The notes: generated by a model not told the origin, from the letters alone. 10,957 bases of DNA from Euperipatoides rowelli (GCA_003024985.2 PXIH01S0000266.1), one strand, 5' to 3'. Shown: positions 1 to 8,013, numbered from the stretch's first letter. Program-made: numbers and translations.

Positions 1-481
1 CATGTCGCTAACGGGGGAGGGGGAGTTCAGAAGTTGACAAGTTTTATGTTTGCAGTTTGGAAAATGCAGTTGAAGTAAGAAATACTGTTGGTAATTTTAA
101 AAAAAAAATGTAATTGAAGGAAAATATTTACTTAGATGTGTTATAAATGAATGAAACCTGGTAAAATATTCTTAATATTCTGCTGCAGCTGACCAAATTT
201 ATTAATCTGCATTATTGAGAGATATTTAAAAAAAAAGGAAACTTTTTTTTTTCAATTAGTAACTTATAAAGTTCTATACAGTAAGCTTGCAACAGTTGAA
301 CAGACTTTGTATAAAGAGAAAAAAAAAAAAGAAATGAAAACTGAATTAATTTTACGAAAGAAGTTTCACAGTTTACCGCAAAGTTGCCCACCCGACATGA
401 CTCATTAGTAACAACTGTGTGAATGACTGAATAAAATGGATACAGCTTTTTGTGTTACTCACAATTTTTTTACTCAATTGT
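1..481. other. AT-rich noncoding, probable CFAP57 intron
   Basis: No coding exon is recognisable on either strand. The stretch is AT-rich, with several poly-A and poly-T runs (for example near 100, 230, 240 and 320) and a short G-rich patch at 13-25. By position it lies downstream of the first CFAP57 coding exon and may belong to a CFAP57 intron, although the next exon is not in the window. Confidence 0.5.
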
Positions 482-600
482 TAATATTAAAACCCGGACA
501 TTTGAGTACTTTTTAAAAAAGAAGTAGGAGGCTTATTTCTTGTCTTCAAAAGAGGACATGTCCTCGTTTTCTGGACGTATGGTCACCCTACCCATACATT
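482..600 (-). repeat. Interspersed repeat fragment with GTGACCATACGTCC signature
   Basis: Read on the minus strand, this holds GGGTGACCATACGTCC, then a perfect 14-bp palindrome GAGGACATGTCCTC (552-565), and further on ATGTCCGGG. From memory, signatures of this type (a GGGTGACCATAYGTCC start followed by repeated GACATGTCC or GTCCGGG blocks) recur as interspersed repeats in several animal genomes. I cannot name the family. A plus-strand reading frame from 540 (TTG start) is low-complexity and matches nothing I recognise, so the interval is treated as a noncoding repeat. The left and right ends are approximate. Confidence 0.4.
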
Positions 601-1317
601 CTAATTTAACTTTACCACATACATTCATTTCTGAGCCTAGGCAATTAACTACTCTGTTCCTATGTCTTTCCACGGCATTTTGCACCACTTGCATCAATGT
701 CAATGTTAGTCTATGCTTCCATTTCCGCTATACAACGTACTCAACCAGATTATTATTCACTCAAATTAGTTTGAACCACATTTTAACAAATTTATTTCCT
801 TGTTTTGGTTGATACTTTTGTCATCCTCTAAAGTTTCTATAAATGATTCCTCATCTCTTTCAATTTTCCTGATATCCATGTCATTTATTAATCTCCACTT
901 TTAGACTATTATTCGCTGGTCAACAAAGATTTTTCATCAGAGATGATTTTATGTTGTCCAGATAGCATTTTTCTCTCCGATTCCAAAACTGCAATCAGAT
1001 TTTCTCTAGCACGTATAGTTTATATAATAATTACACAGATCTAATGATTTTATATAGGCAAAAATACTAATGTTTCAACATTTCATTGTGTTTTTATCAT
1101 GTATTGTTTAGATAGTAAAATGGTCTGCTTAACATTTATTAGAAGAGATCTTGGGTGGCCTTTATTTGTTTTTAATAGAATCAACCAGACAAATTTTGTT
1201 ATGTATATATGGCAATTTTACAACTAAAACACAATGACAAACTATTGCAACAGTTACTGATCTTAAGAAATATATCAAGCTATAGATTAGTTGCCACCTA
1301 GGAAGCCAGGATAAACA
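601..1317. other. AT-rich noncoding, nothing recognised
   Basis: This stretch of about 700 bases has no recognisable exon, repeat family or RNA gene. The sequence just before 1318 may still be part of the decayed gene-family copy that follows, but no residues could be aligned with confidence. Confidence 0.5.
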
Positions 1318-2452
1318 ATGGGTACCCATCATATGTGTCCTGCTTGTTCAAATGGATTACATGATTGGATAAACAAAAAAAAAAAGTCATTTGTCATACC
1401 CATGATATGGAGGGTGCCCAGAGATTATCATGAATACTTTTACTTTTGTAGTGTGAATGTAAGAGTGTTTTCTGCAAAGAACAAACACCTGACTGCTTAA
1501 TGCAACATGATGAATCATTAAGCATTCAAATTCACCCTGATATGGTTACATTCTATCGAAGAATGACATGGATGATAATGAAGGTGCGATTTGTTGCATT
1601 CCCAGACCATATGCAGTTCCAAATTACACATTAGAAGGAATTTCTAGCCAAAGCTAATTAAACCAAGGACAACTGAATGACCTTGATAGAAACTCATCAT
1701 TGGCTAAAAGGAAAGCAGAGCTTCTTGCCTCGAGACTAAAGGAAAAAAATANTTGAGAAAAATGTTCTTGTCAGTTACTACCAAAAGCTGAATTCAACAA
1801 AATACTTTGCAGTAGATGATCTTATTTGATATTGCAATGATATAAATGTACTATTCACAGACATGTTTTAGACACATGTAGTATCTGACTGGGGTCTCTT
1901 CATTAATTCATCTGTCCATCATAAAAGAGACATATGACAATATGGATGTACTAGCTAAATCAATCCGATACAATAGTCATCAATGGAACCTCTGTGGAAA
2001 TCTGAAAGTTATAGTCATGTTAATGGGTAAGCAAGTATGATTTACAAAATACAGTTGTCTCCTTTGGCTCTGGGACAGTCATGCCACTACAAAACATAAA
2101 GCAAATGGGACTGGCCAATAATCTCCCAGGAACATGAAGTCCAGTTTCCCATTTAGTTGATCACAAAAAGAAATTTCCAAAGTTAGGGCAGCAAAATTAA
2201 AGGAGGGACCCAAAATCAGGGGAGTTTTAATCGATATTGAAATCAGAAATGCTCCAAGTCAACTTGAAAGATTGGCTGGCTTTCAAATGGATATGTGAAA
2301 AGTTTCTGGGTACTAACAAGTCTGCTTCATATAAGGATGGAGTTGAAAATGTACTCGATGCTTATAAGAAATGGGGTGTCACATATCAGTGAAAATGCAT
2401 TTCCTGCATTCACATATAGATTTATTTCAAGAAAACCTTGGTGCAGTGAATT
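1318..2452 (+). pseudogene. Decayed copy of a multi-copy, probably transposon-derived protein
   Basis: Pieces in all three plus frames line up, in order, with one family of large uncharacterised proteins that I remember as highly repeated in arthropod and other invertebrate genomes. The N-terminal piece (1318-1500) has CPAC and a YFC cysteine pair with the family core IPMIWR. Next come QLNDLDRNSSLAKRKAELLA (within 1658-1750), YCNDINVLF and DWGLFINSS (within 1755-1920), and IKETYDNM, HQWNLCGNLKV and FTKYSCLLWLWDS (1921-2090). Last are VDHKKKFPKL (2147-2190), AAKLKEGPKIRGVL (about 2190-2300), WICEKFLGTNKSASYKDGVE (2270-2378) and HFLHSHIDLFQENLGAV (2380-2452). In-frame stops (after VDDLI, after TDMF, and at 2038-2040), several frameshifts and two internal deletions make it nonfunctional. 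It ends before the usual GERFHQDI region. An RNase H-like fold around LFINSS and CGNLKV is my inference. It lies antisense to CFAP57. Confidence 0.8.
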
Positions 2453-2481
2453 AGGACCAAGCTTAGAAGTGTTACAATAAA

Positions 2482-2504
2482 TTTTTTTTTTAGGGGGGGG
2501 GGGG
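2482..2504 (+). repeat. T10-A-G12 homopolymer tract
   Basis: A run of ten T, one A and twelve G sits about 30 bases after the last recognisable residue of the decayed gene copy. It could mark a junction of that insertion, or it may simply be a slippage-prone microsatellite. Its true length is uncertain because sequencing often miscounts such tracts. Confidence 0.8.
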
Positions 2505-3216
2505 CGAGCAAGGAACAAGTCAGCCAAGGTTTATTCTTACTATGATTGTGAGGTACATAACATAACCTATGTGCTGTCAACTAATATTTATTTCCTGGTA
2601 ACAATTCGGTCTCCCTAATTAATCATCCCAGGGAAATTTGACCTTACAACCTTATCCAAATAGATTACAGTACAGTTAATAATGTTTAGAATTAAGAAAT
2701 GTGTGGAGATTGGACTTAAGTATTTTAAGATACATTAGATGAAAATTGATAAGGGTTGTAGGACAGAGATAGGAAAAGAACCAATGATAAAGATCCTAAA
2801 ATAATAGCAATAGTAAGTCTCTAGAACATTATTTTCAACACCCTTATAAAGGCTTTCTTATATTTATAGTTGGCCATAGAACTTGGATTGCTTTTTCTGG
2901 TAGGTCTAACTTTTGCTAATATATTGTATAATTTATGCTAATAATGTTTAAAATAAAAACTCTAATAAGTTTTTTAGAGTTTGAAAGCTAGTGTAGATAA
3001 TTAGATTTCAGTTGCAGTAGGTAACAAAAGTACGGTATATCAACTAAAATTAAAAATAAATAAATGGAAACACTATATTTCAATTCTGGATTCATCTAAC
3101 CTATCAGTTCACAGAGCCCTTGAAACCTGGCTTAATTTAACTCTATGGGTTAGTAGGTTACTAATAATGAATCATCCAATTGGCTATTGAAAATACTTAT
3201 AAATATATTTAGGCAA
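2505..3216. other. AT-rich noncoding, probable CFAP57 intron
   Basis: No exon or repeat family is recognised. On the minus strand this lies immediately downstream of the CFAP57 splice donor. I looked for the next CFAP57 exon, which should begin with a VSFSP-like motif after an AG acceptor, and did not find it here or further left. Confidence 0.6.
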
Positions 3217-3255
3217 TCAAAGTAGAAACAAAAAAGTTGTAAAATTAGGTAATAA

Positions 3256-3262
3256 ACTTACC
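3256..3262 (-). other. CFAP57: Splice donor after CFAP57 codon 159
   Basis: The minus strand reads CAG|GTAAGT, a near-ideal donor. The exon's last base is 3262 and the intron starts at 3261. The 477 coding bases leave the intron in phase 0. Confidence 0.9.
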
Positions 3263-3738
3263 TGATAAACTTCCAAAGTTCCAATAACTTGTAAATTGGT
3301 TAGTTTATATACAGTTATCAATTTGGCTTTTTCCCATCCCCATAAAATTAATGCCCAGTCTGGTGCTCCACTAAGAGCAATTAGCTGTTTGGAATCAGGT
3401 GAAAAGGAAATACTAACAAATTCCTTAGCTTGTAACTCGGCATGTGACAACATTTTCCTTTTACGTAGCAGTTGTATATCATATATATTAACAAGAGCCT
3501 TTTCGTCTTTCTCGGCCACTGCAGCATATCGGCGACTAGGGCTAATTGCCAAGGCACTCATATGTAAACTTTTGGCTGAACCCAAAATGAAGCGTTGTGT
3601 TTTAATATCAATATTATATAACACGAGAGACGTTCCTGAAGGATAAACCAAAGTCTGATCATCATAGAAACTAATGTTATTAGCCACTAAAATATTTAAC
3701 CCAAAGTAATGGAATGGTTCCAAGATCGCAATTGCCAT
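3262..3738 (-). CDS. CFAP57: CFAP57 (WDR65) first coding exon, N-terminal WD40 region
   Basis: CFAP57 is a WD40-repeat and coiled-coil protein of motile cilia and flagella, tied to assembly of inner dynein arms on the axoneme. This exon encodes residues 1-159. The family N-terminus is clear: HYFGLN at 10-15, VANNISFYDDQTLVYPSG at 18-35, then QRFILGS (48-54), LAISPSRRYAAVAE (63-76), SISFSPDSKQL (109-119) and LILWGWEKAKLI (130-141). These correspond to the first WD40 blades of vertebrate CFAP57. The start ATG (3736-3738) lies 13 bases inside the exon, just after an AG acceptor. The exon closes on VYQ in phase 0, with donor GTAAGT at 3261-3256 on the minus strand. Reading into the intron gives 14 more residues and a stop, which are not real protein. 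The rest of the protein, including the other blades and the coiled coil, lies outside the window. Confidence 0.93.
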
Positions 3739-3753
3739 ATTGAAGTATAACCT
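3739..3753 (-). other. CFAP57: 5'UTR start of the CFAP57 coding exon, with splice acceptor
   Basis: Just upstream of the ATG the minus strand reads TTTCTTTTTATATTTAG|GTT, a pyrimidine-rich acceptor with AG at 3753-3752. This puts the exon start at 3751, with only 13 noncoding bases before the ATG. It implies a separate upstream noncoding exon, for which a good donor exists at 6218. Confidence 0.7.
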
Positions 3754-3808
3754 AAATATAAAAAGAAATTAGTCTAAGTAAACTAGCAGCACTGTTTACT
3801 ATCATGTG

Positions 3809-3837
3809 CCTGTCATCAACATATGTTGATAGACAGG
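3809..3837. repeat. 29-bp near-perfect palindrome
   Basis: A perfect 16-bp palindrome, ATCAACATATGTTGAT (3815-3830), is flanked by CCTGTC (3809-3814) and GACAGG (3832-3837). These also pair, apart from one extra A at 3831, giving a 22-pair arm-to-arm structure counted as 14 pairs per hairpin. It lies in the CFAP57 5'UTR intron, about 60 bases upstream of the acceptor. Its function is unknown. Confidence 0.9.
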
Positions 3838-4502
3838 ACGTTATAGGATTTTCCACTTACACCTGAAACCTGTCTCACATCTAATACTGTAGTCAGCTAA
3901 TAATAAACCTTTCATGTGTATACAGTACATCAGTTACTGATCCCAGCTATCATAATATAAAAATACAGTATTATTTTGCTACAGTCTGACATGCAATCAC
4001 ATACAGTACAAGTACATAAAGTTAGATCACAGATTGAGTGCTCTGCAAATCTTGTAAAGCCTTATGGCTCAAACACACATGACATTACACATTTTATATT
4101 AATACTAAGTAGATGATTGTTTATTATTGTTTTAGTGCTTAAATTATTTATCAATTGTCACTATCTGCTTATCCATATTTTTTTATGCTAAAGTTTAGTT
4201 GGTTATAAATTACCCATCACTTTTATAATTTGGGAATTAAGCCAACCAAATAGTTTGCTTTGAAATTGTCTTTGAGAGTCATGTTGCAGACAAATTCATT
4301 TCTTCCTGCTAATTATATAGTTCCGCAAATCACTACAAATCTTTAGTTGTCTGAAACATCCCTCTATTTATTGCATAAACATTTACTGTACTTTATAATA
4401 ATTATAAAGGCTAAATATTTTACTATCAAATAATCTGTCTAAATCTCATAATGTGTCCCTCTACAATGTAATGTGTATGCATTATTAAAAACTAAGATCA
4501 AT
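3838..4502. other. CFAP57 5'UTR intron, nothing recognised
   Basis: AT-rich sequence with no exon, RNA gene or repeat family that I can support. It separates the coding exon from the inverted-repeat element inserted in the same inferred intron (3752-6218). Confidence 0.5.
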
Positions 4503-4585
4503 ATGACCATCCGCTGAGGTTCATCTGACAAGCTATGGTTGCGATGTCTCGAGGCTGGCACTTAAAAAAGCTTTAGGTTTAGTCC
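4503..4585 (+). repeat. Left terminal inverted repeat
   Basis: This is the left arm of the 606-bp element. It pairs with the right arm except for scattered substitutions and an extra stretch of about 16 bases (about 4554-4569) that the right arm lacks. The outermost paired bases are ATGACCAT here against ATGGTAAT on the right. Confidence 0.8.
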
Positions 4586-5041
4586 TAGAATAAATAATAC
4601 TATGCGTTGTGCAGAGCAGGTAGGGTACTAAAGATTGTTGGCAGAGCTAGTCAGTACAAACATACTGTTTATGTACATTTTCTAAAACTCCTGTCTCCAA
4701 AATACCAAGGATAAAAAACTTTAGTGAATCTAAAATACTGCTAGTTTTAGACAAGCCAAGAAATTACATAGATCCTACCAGCCCTTCATCCTGGAAGAGC
4801 CAGTTATAACAATAATTTACACCTGTCCTCATTGCTCAGCAAATAAAGATCCCATATTTTCTACATACCCTATACTACCAAGTAACATGCAGCATGATTG
4901 GCTAGGACCTGTTCCCACAACTCTCAAGGCCAATCAACTTCTTTCAAAAAGCCATCAGAGGTAATAAGAAGGACTGCAGAAGCAAAAACAGGCTTCTACC
5001 ATCAGACCTCTAGGTAAATAATCATAACAATTCTATGGTGT

Positions 5042-5108
5042 GGAACTAAACATAAAGCTCGAGACATTGCAACTATATCTTGACAGATGAACCTCAGCAG
5101 ATGGTAAT
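5042..5108 (-). repeat. Right terminal inverted repeat
   Basis: This is the right arm of the 606-bp element. Its complement reads ACCATCTGCTGAGG and so on, matching the left arm ACCATCCGCTGAGG. It continues inward through CTCGAG and GCTTTATGTTTAG without the left arm's insertion. Confidence 0.8.
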
Positions 5109-6218
5109 AAATTTTTGAATAATGGACACAATATCAGATTTAGACAGATTATTTTCATACTTAGTTCTGGTACAAATTGTATAAAAATAAATTAAAAAAA
5201 CAGTATAACAATTCTTGAATTTAAATGAAAACCTAGTCGGCTAATTTTTTTTATTTTTTTTATATACCATACTGAAAGTTTTTTTCTCCCCTCTCTCTCT
5301 AACTAAGCTACTGGGTCAGAACTAGGCTTACATACACTCTCTCTCTGGTCAGAGTCCCTGCTTTTGCTGTTCAGGTAGCCCATTAAGAAAAATTAAAAAT
5401 AATATAACTTAAGTTTTGTTTTAGTTAATTTTTTTTTTTAAATCATAAATTTCTTTATGAAAATTTTTCTATTCAAAAGCATAATTACTACAACATAGCT
5501 TACTGCTAACTGTCTTAAACTTTTTACGAAATATAAATTAAAAAATAAATAAAACACAGAACTAATGAAAGGTTATTGTCTTTAGACATAATGTTAACAA
5601 TAGAATAAACACTAGTTTACATAAATTTTCATAAAAATAAAAAAAACTTTGTTAAAACTAAATAAGTATTTTGTTACAAAGAGAAACATTAATTTTCGAA
5701 ACTTGTTGCCTCATTCATTTTTCAAATCCTTGTCCCCTAATAAAATTAGAGATTTATCATTTGAGCATATAAAAATGAAGGTTCATCCACTTTATCTTTA
5801 GCCTATAGTTTGTAATGAACAATTATAATTTTATTTTTATATTTACATTTTGTTTTTTTTCTCTTATGCTGTTTTTATGTAATAAGACACTAACCTCTTA
5901 AATTAGTTATGTTAAATAAATAAATAAATTTTGTTTTATTATACTTTTGTAATTATTTGAATTATTGTTTTATTGGTTAAGTTGGTATTAAATAAGATTA
6001 TTTGTACAAAAGCAAATAATTTGTTTAATGAATAATATGATAAATGATAAATAAACGCAAATAAATAATATATACAGTAGCCTATAATACTGTTCACAGT
6101 ATACTGTACAGTACATTTCCATTAATAATTAAAATTAATTATAGGTCTACTGTAAATCAAATGAAAAGGAAACTGGAGAAAAAAATAATTTTATAATTTA
6201 AAATAGTAGTGTACTTAC
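5109..6218. other. CFAP57 5'UTR intron, AT-rich with short CT tracts
   Basis: No gene is seen. It is very AT-rich, with poly-T tracts near 5250 and 5430, short CT repeats at about 5287-5300 and 5338-5346, and ATAA-type runs near 5918-5930 and 6045-6070. CpG is almost absent (about three in 800 bases), in contrast to the region beyond 6280. Confidence 0.5.
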
Positions 6219-6276
6219 AGAAATTTCAACTAAAAGGCTAAAATAAAAATTGTTTGGAAACTATCTTCCTACATGA
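6219..6276 (-). other. CFAP57: Probable noncoding first exon of CFAP57 (3' end defined)
   Basis: The minus strand reads AATTTCT|GTAAGTAC, a strong donor whose exon ends at 6219. It is the best match for the acceptor at 3752, giving a 2,467-base 5'UTR intron. The exon's own start is not defined; 6276 is only the edge of the inverted repeat taken as promoter. No transcript evidence is available, so the exon is an inference from splice signals and position. Confidence 0.5.
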
Positions 6277-6300
6277 TTAGCAACGTGTATATGTTGCTAA
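6277..6300. promoter_or_regulatory. Inverted repeat with RFX-like half-sites
   Basis: TTAGCAAC (6277-6284) and GTTGCTAA (6293-6300) are perfect inverted copies separated by eight bases. TAGCAAC and GTTGCTA resemble half-sites bound by RFX factors, which drive cilium genes through X-box motifs. A standard X-box has GTTGCC first and GGCAAC second; here the halves face the opposite way with a wider spacer. Binding is therefore only a suggestion. It lies about 58 bases upstream of the CFAP57 donor. Confidence 0.4.
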
Positions 6301-6989
6301 GGCTATTGTATAAAATACGCATGTGCAAAAAACCTATTTGCTGATCCTTCCAACTGACATTTCTTTTCTAAAAACTGCGCACGTTATTTTGAAACCGGCT
6401 ATACAAAACGATAGGTTAAAAACTGGAAGATATAAATTAATATACAATCGAGTAATCCACATTTTTAGTCAAGTTAATTTTTTATTTACAGTCCTAACCT
6501 TACCATAACCCTAACTCCAACTACGTATTAAACCCACTATGCCCCAACCTTATGATGATGAAGTGATGAAATAATCATTCTTTTGAGCGATTTTGAGACT
6601 TTAATAGAACTTCCGTAATGACGAAAATATATGCGCAGATGTTAAAAACGCGGTAGAATCCGGATTGTTTGTCCAGTATTTAGACACTTCTCTATTAAAT
6701 AAAAATTATTCATTTATACAGACATGAACTGGGAGTTTTACCTTGAGGAACTTATATTTATATTCATCATGATTAAAAAAGGTTTATTGCACCTCTTCAT
6801 TATCATAGAGTTGGGGTATTATTTATTACGTAGTACGAGTCAGGGTTTAGGTTTGGATGAAGATTAGGAATAAATTGAAAAAAAAAAATACATTTCTGAG
6901 TCAGTCATGCACATGTGTTGCAAAAAACACTAGTCGGATCAGCTAATAGACTCTAGTTACAATACGAGTTGTAGCAGCTACTCCACAGT
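6301..6989. promoter_or_regulatory. Shared upstream region of CFAP57 and ALKBH7, likely bidirectional promoter
   Basis: The two genes are head to head, with 770 bases between the CFAP57 donor (6219) and the ALKBH7 ATG (6990). From about 6360 to 6670 there are roughly 13 CpG dinucleotides, against about three in the preceding 800 bases. This is what an unmethylated promoter looks like in a CpG-depleted genome. An ETS-like site ACTTCCGT (6609-6616) is followed closely by TGACG, half of a CREB/ATF site, and ATCCGGAT lies at about 6658-6665. No TATA box was assigned. A stop codon (6972-6974) precedes the ALKBH7 start in frame. A plus-strand frame at 6323-6508 matches no known protein. Confidence 0.5.
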
Positions 6990-7298
6990 ATGCTTCATCA
7001 GTGTATTAATCTTTATAATCACGCTATTAGGACAAAAGGACAATATTTAAGAAGAAATGGTGCGAAATATAGTTTTTCAATATTGACAACATTACATGAA
7101 AACATTGCTTCTTCTGTTGGACTTTCTCCGGAATGCCCTTCATATCTGCACCCCTATCATCCAAATACCGAAATTACTTCCATTAAAAACATGATAGTTT
7201 ATGATAACTTTCTTTCTAAAGATGAAGAAAAATCATTATTGGAAGAAATTGATCCTTACATGAGAAAACTACGTTATGAATATGATCATTGGGATAAC
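6990..7298 (+). CDS. ALKBH7: ALKBH7 first coding exon (mitochondrial AlkB-type dioxygenase)
   Basis: ALKBH7 is an Fe(II)/2-oxoglutarate dioxygenase of the AlkB family that works in the mitochondrial matrix; it is linked to programmed necrosis and to demethylation of mitochondrial RNA. This exon encodes residues 1-103. The family signature is at 69-102: IVYDNFLSKDEEKSLLEEID, then RYEYDHWD at 95-102, nearly identical to the matching stretch of human ALKBH7. Residues 1-36 contain Arg, Lys and His but no acidic residue, which fits a mitochondrial targeting sequence. The exon ends on Asn103 in phase 0, before donor GTAAGT. The iron ligands and 2-oxoglutarate-binding residues are in later exons outside the window. 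RYEYDHWD lies about 35 residues further in than in human ALKBH7, so the leader is long or translation starts later. The ATG used is the first after an in-frame stop at 6972. Confidence 0.9.
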
Positions 7299-7304
7299 GT
7301 AAGT
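7299..7304 (+). other. ALKBH7: Splice donor of ALKBH7 exon 1
   Basis: GATAAC|GTAAGT follows codon 103 directly, leaving the intron in phase 0. No exon continuing with the AIHGFRE-like motif expected next was found to the window end. Intron 1 is therefore at least 3.66 kb, and all the transposon fragments after this point lie in it. Confidence 0.85.
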
Positions 7305-7519
7305 TAAAAAAAATTAAATAAATAGTAGGCCTATATACAGTATATATTTTTTGAAGGGGCTTCTCCAATCCCAACACATTTTTATTAAGTAGGCTACTAA
7401 TATCAAATAGGAATTAAAAACATTACAAATAGGAATATTAGAGGTAAATCTCCCTAATTTCCAAAATGTCAAAACAAAAAATTATTTGTATATTTACACA
7501 AATAATTAAAAATTAAAAC

Positions 7520-8013
7520 AACACAACAGAGGTTAGGCTATACAGGGGTGACATAATACAATGTTTTAAGTTTATTGTGACAGAACAAAATTGTGGGGGC
7601 TTATTTGTTATTTCCCAGGACTCGATCACTAGAGGTCATATGTATAAATTAAAGTTTAAAAAAACCTCTACTCCATACAGATACAGTTTCTTTTCAAATA
7701 GGATAACTAAGATATGGAATAGCCTGTCATCCGAATTGGTACAATCCCAAACTTTGATGCAATTTAAAAGGAAATTGGATGTTTTTCTTGGTGATAACTT
7801 GTCTTTCAATGATTTGATTTAATGTCAATATGGATGTGATTTTTTTTTCTTTTTTTGTTTGATGTTTATATTTAAATAGTAAAAGGAAAAAAAAATANCT
7901 TATAATATATTATAAATGATAGAGTGATAAAACTATATAATTTTAATGTTAATTTTGTAAAGTATGGGATAAAAGCCTTTGGCTTAATATATCCTTTTTA
8001 ATAAATAAATAAA
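7520..8013 (+). mobile_element. LINE 3' end, 5'-truncated (CR1/L2-like)
   Basis: The frame from 7517 to the stop at 7820-7822 encodes the C-terminal tail of a non-LTR retrotransposon ORF2. EVRLYRGDIIQCFKF matches the family's RGDLIQxFKI motif and is followed by TRGHMYKLKFKK. FFSNRITKIWNSL then matches the usual FFSNRxxxxWNSLP block, and LMQFKRKLDVFL ends it. No stop or frameshift interrupts these 100 or so codons. After the stop comes a 3'UTR, a hairpin (7967-7994) and an ATAA tail (8000-8013), the hallmarks of a LINE 3' end. The reverse transcriptase and endonuclease are absent, as expected for a copy truncated during target-primed integration. Target-site duplications were not found. It lies in ALKBH7 intron 1, in the sense orientation. 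Confidence 0.85.
7967..7994 (+). repeat. LINE 3'-end hairpin
   Basis: GGATA (7967-7971) pairs with TATCC (7990-7994), and AAGCC (7973-7977) pairs with GGCTT (7981-7985) across a TTT loop. It stands a few bases before the ATAA tail. Such 3' stem-loops are where LINE reverse transcriptases of the CR1/L2 group recognise their own RNA. Confidence 0.7.

Larger units (their letters stand above)
4503..5108. mobile_element. 606-bp nonautonomous element with long terminal inverted repeats (MITE-like)
   Basis: The two ends are inverted copies. GCTGAGGTTCATCTG begins the left arm, and its complement ends the right arm (CAGATGAACCTCAGC). The match continues through ATGTCTCGAG and, after a 16-base insertion in the left arm, through GCTTTAGGTTTAG, so each arm is about 67-83 bases. 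The interior (about 4586-5041) shows no open frame or transposase motif, so it looks like a nonautonomous DNA-transposon derivative or a foldback element. The arms differ at several positions, so it is not recent. A clear target-site duplication was not found: AATA occurs near both ends but is offset by two bases. The superfamily is unknown. It sits in the inferred CFAP57 5'UTR intron. Confidence 0.8.

Noticed and set aside
540-812. 90-residue plus-strand open frame
   Set aside because: It starts on TTG, is Thr/Leu/Phe-rich without any recognised domain, and overlaps a repeat whose signature reads on the other strand.
2295-2480. 61-residue plus-strand open frame
   Set aside because: It is an out-of-frame reading of the decayed gene-family copy; the family motifs are in the other two frames here.
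2327-2527. 66-residue minus-strand open frame
   Set aside because: It is the antisense of the decayed gene copy and includes the homopolymer tract as a Pro/Lys run; there is no domain.
3296-3646. 116-residue plus-strand open frame
   Set aside because: It is the exact antisense of the CFAP57 exon, whose protein similarity and splice sites are clear.
5287-5347. CT tracts as a splice-acceptor polypyrimidine region
   Set aside because: No AG followed by a readable exon comes after them on the plus strand, and no plus-strand gene spans this point.
6045-6110. ATAA-type runs and TACAGTA-like motifs as a LINE tail
   Set aside because: No coding remnant or stem-loop precedes the runs, so they are treated as simple AT-rich sequence.
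6323-6508. 61-residue plus-strand open frame in the promoter region
   Set aside because: No similarity to any protein I know, and it lies in the CpG-rich intergenic interval; chance is sufficient.
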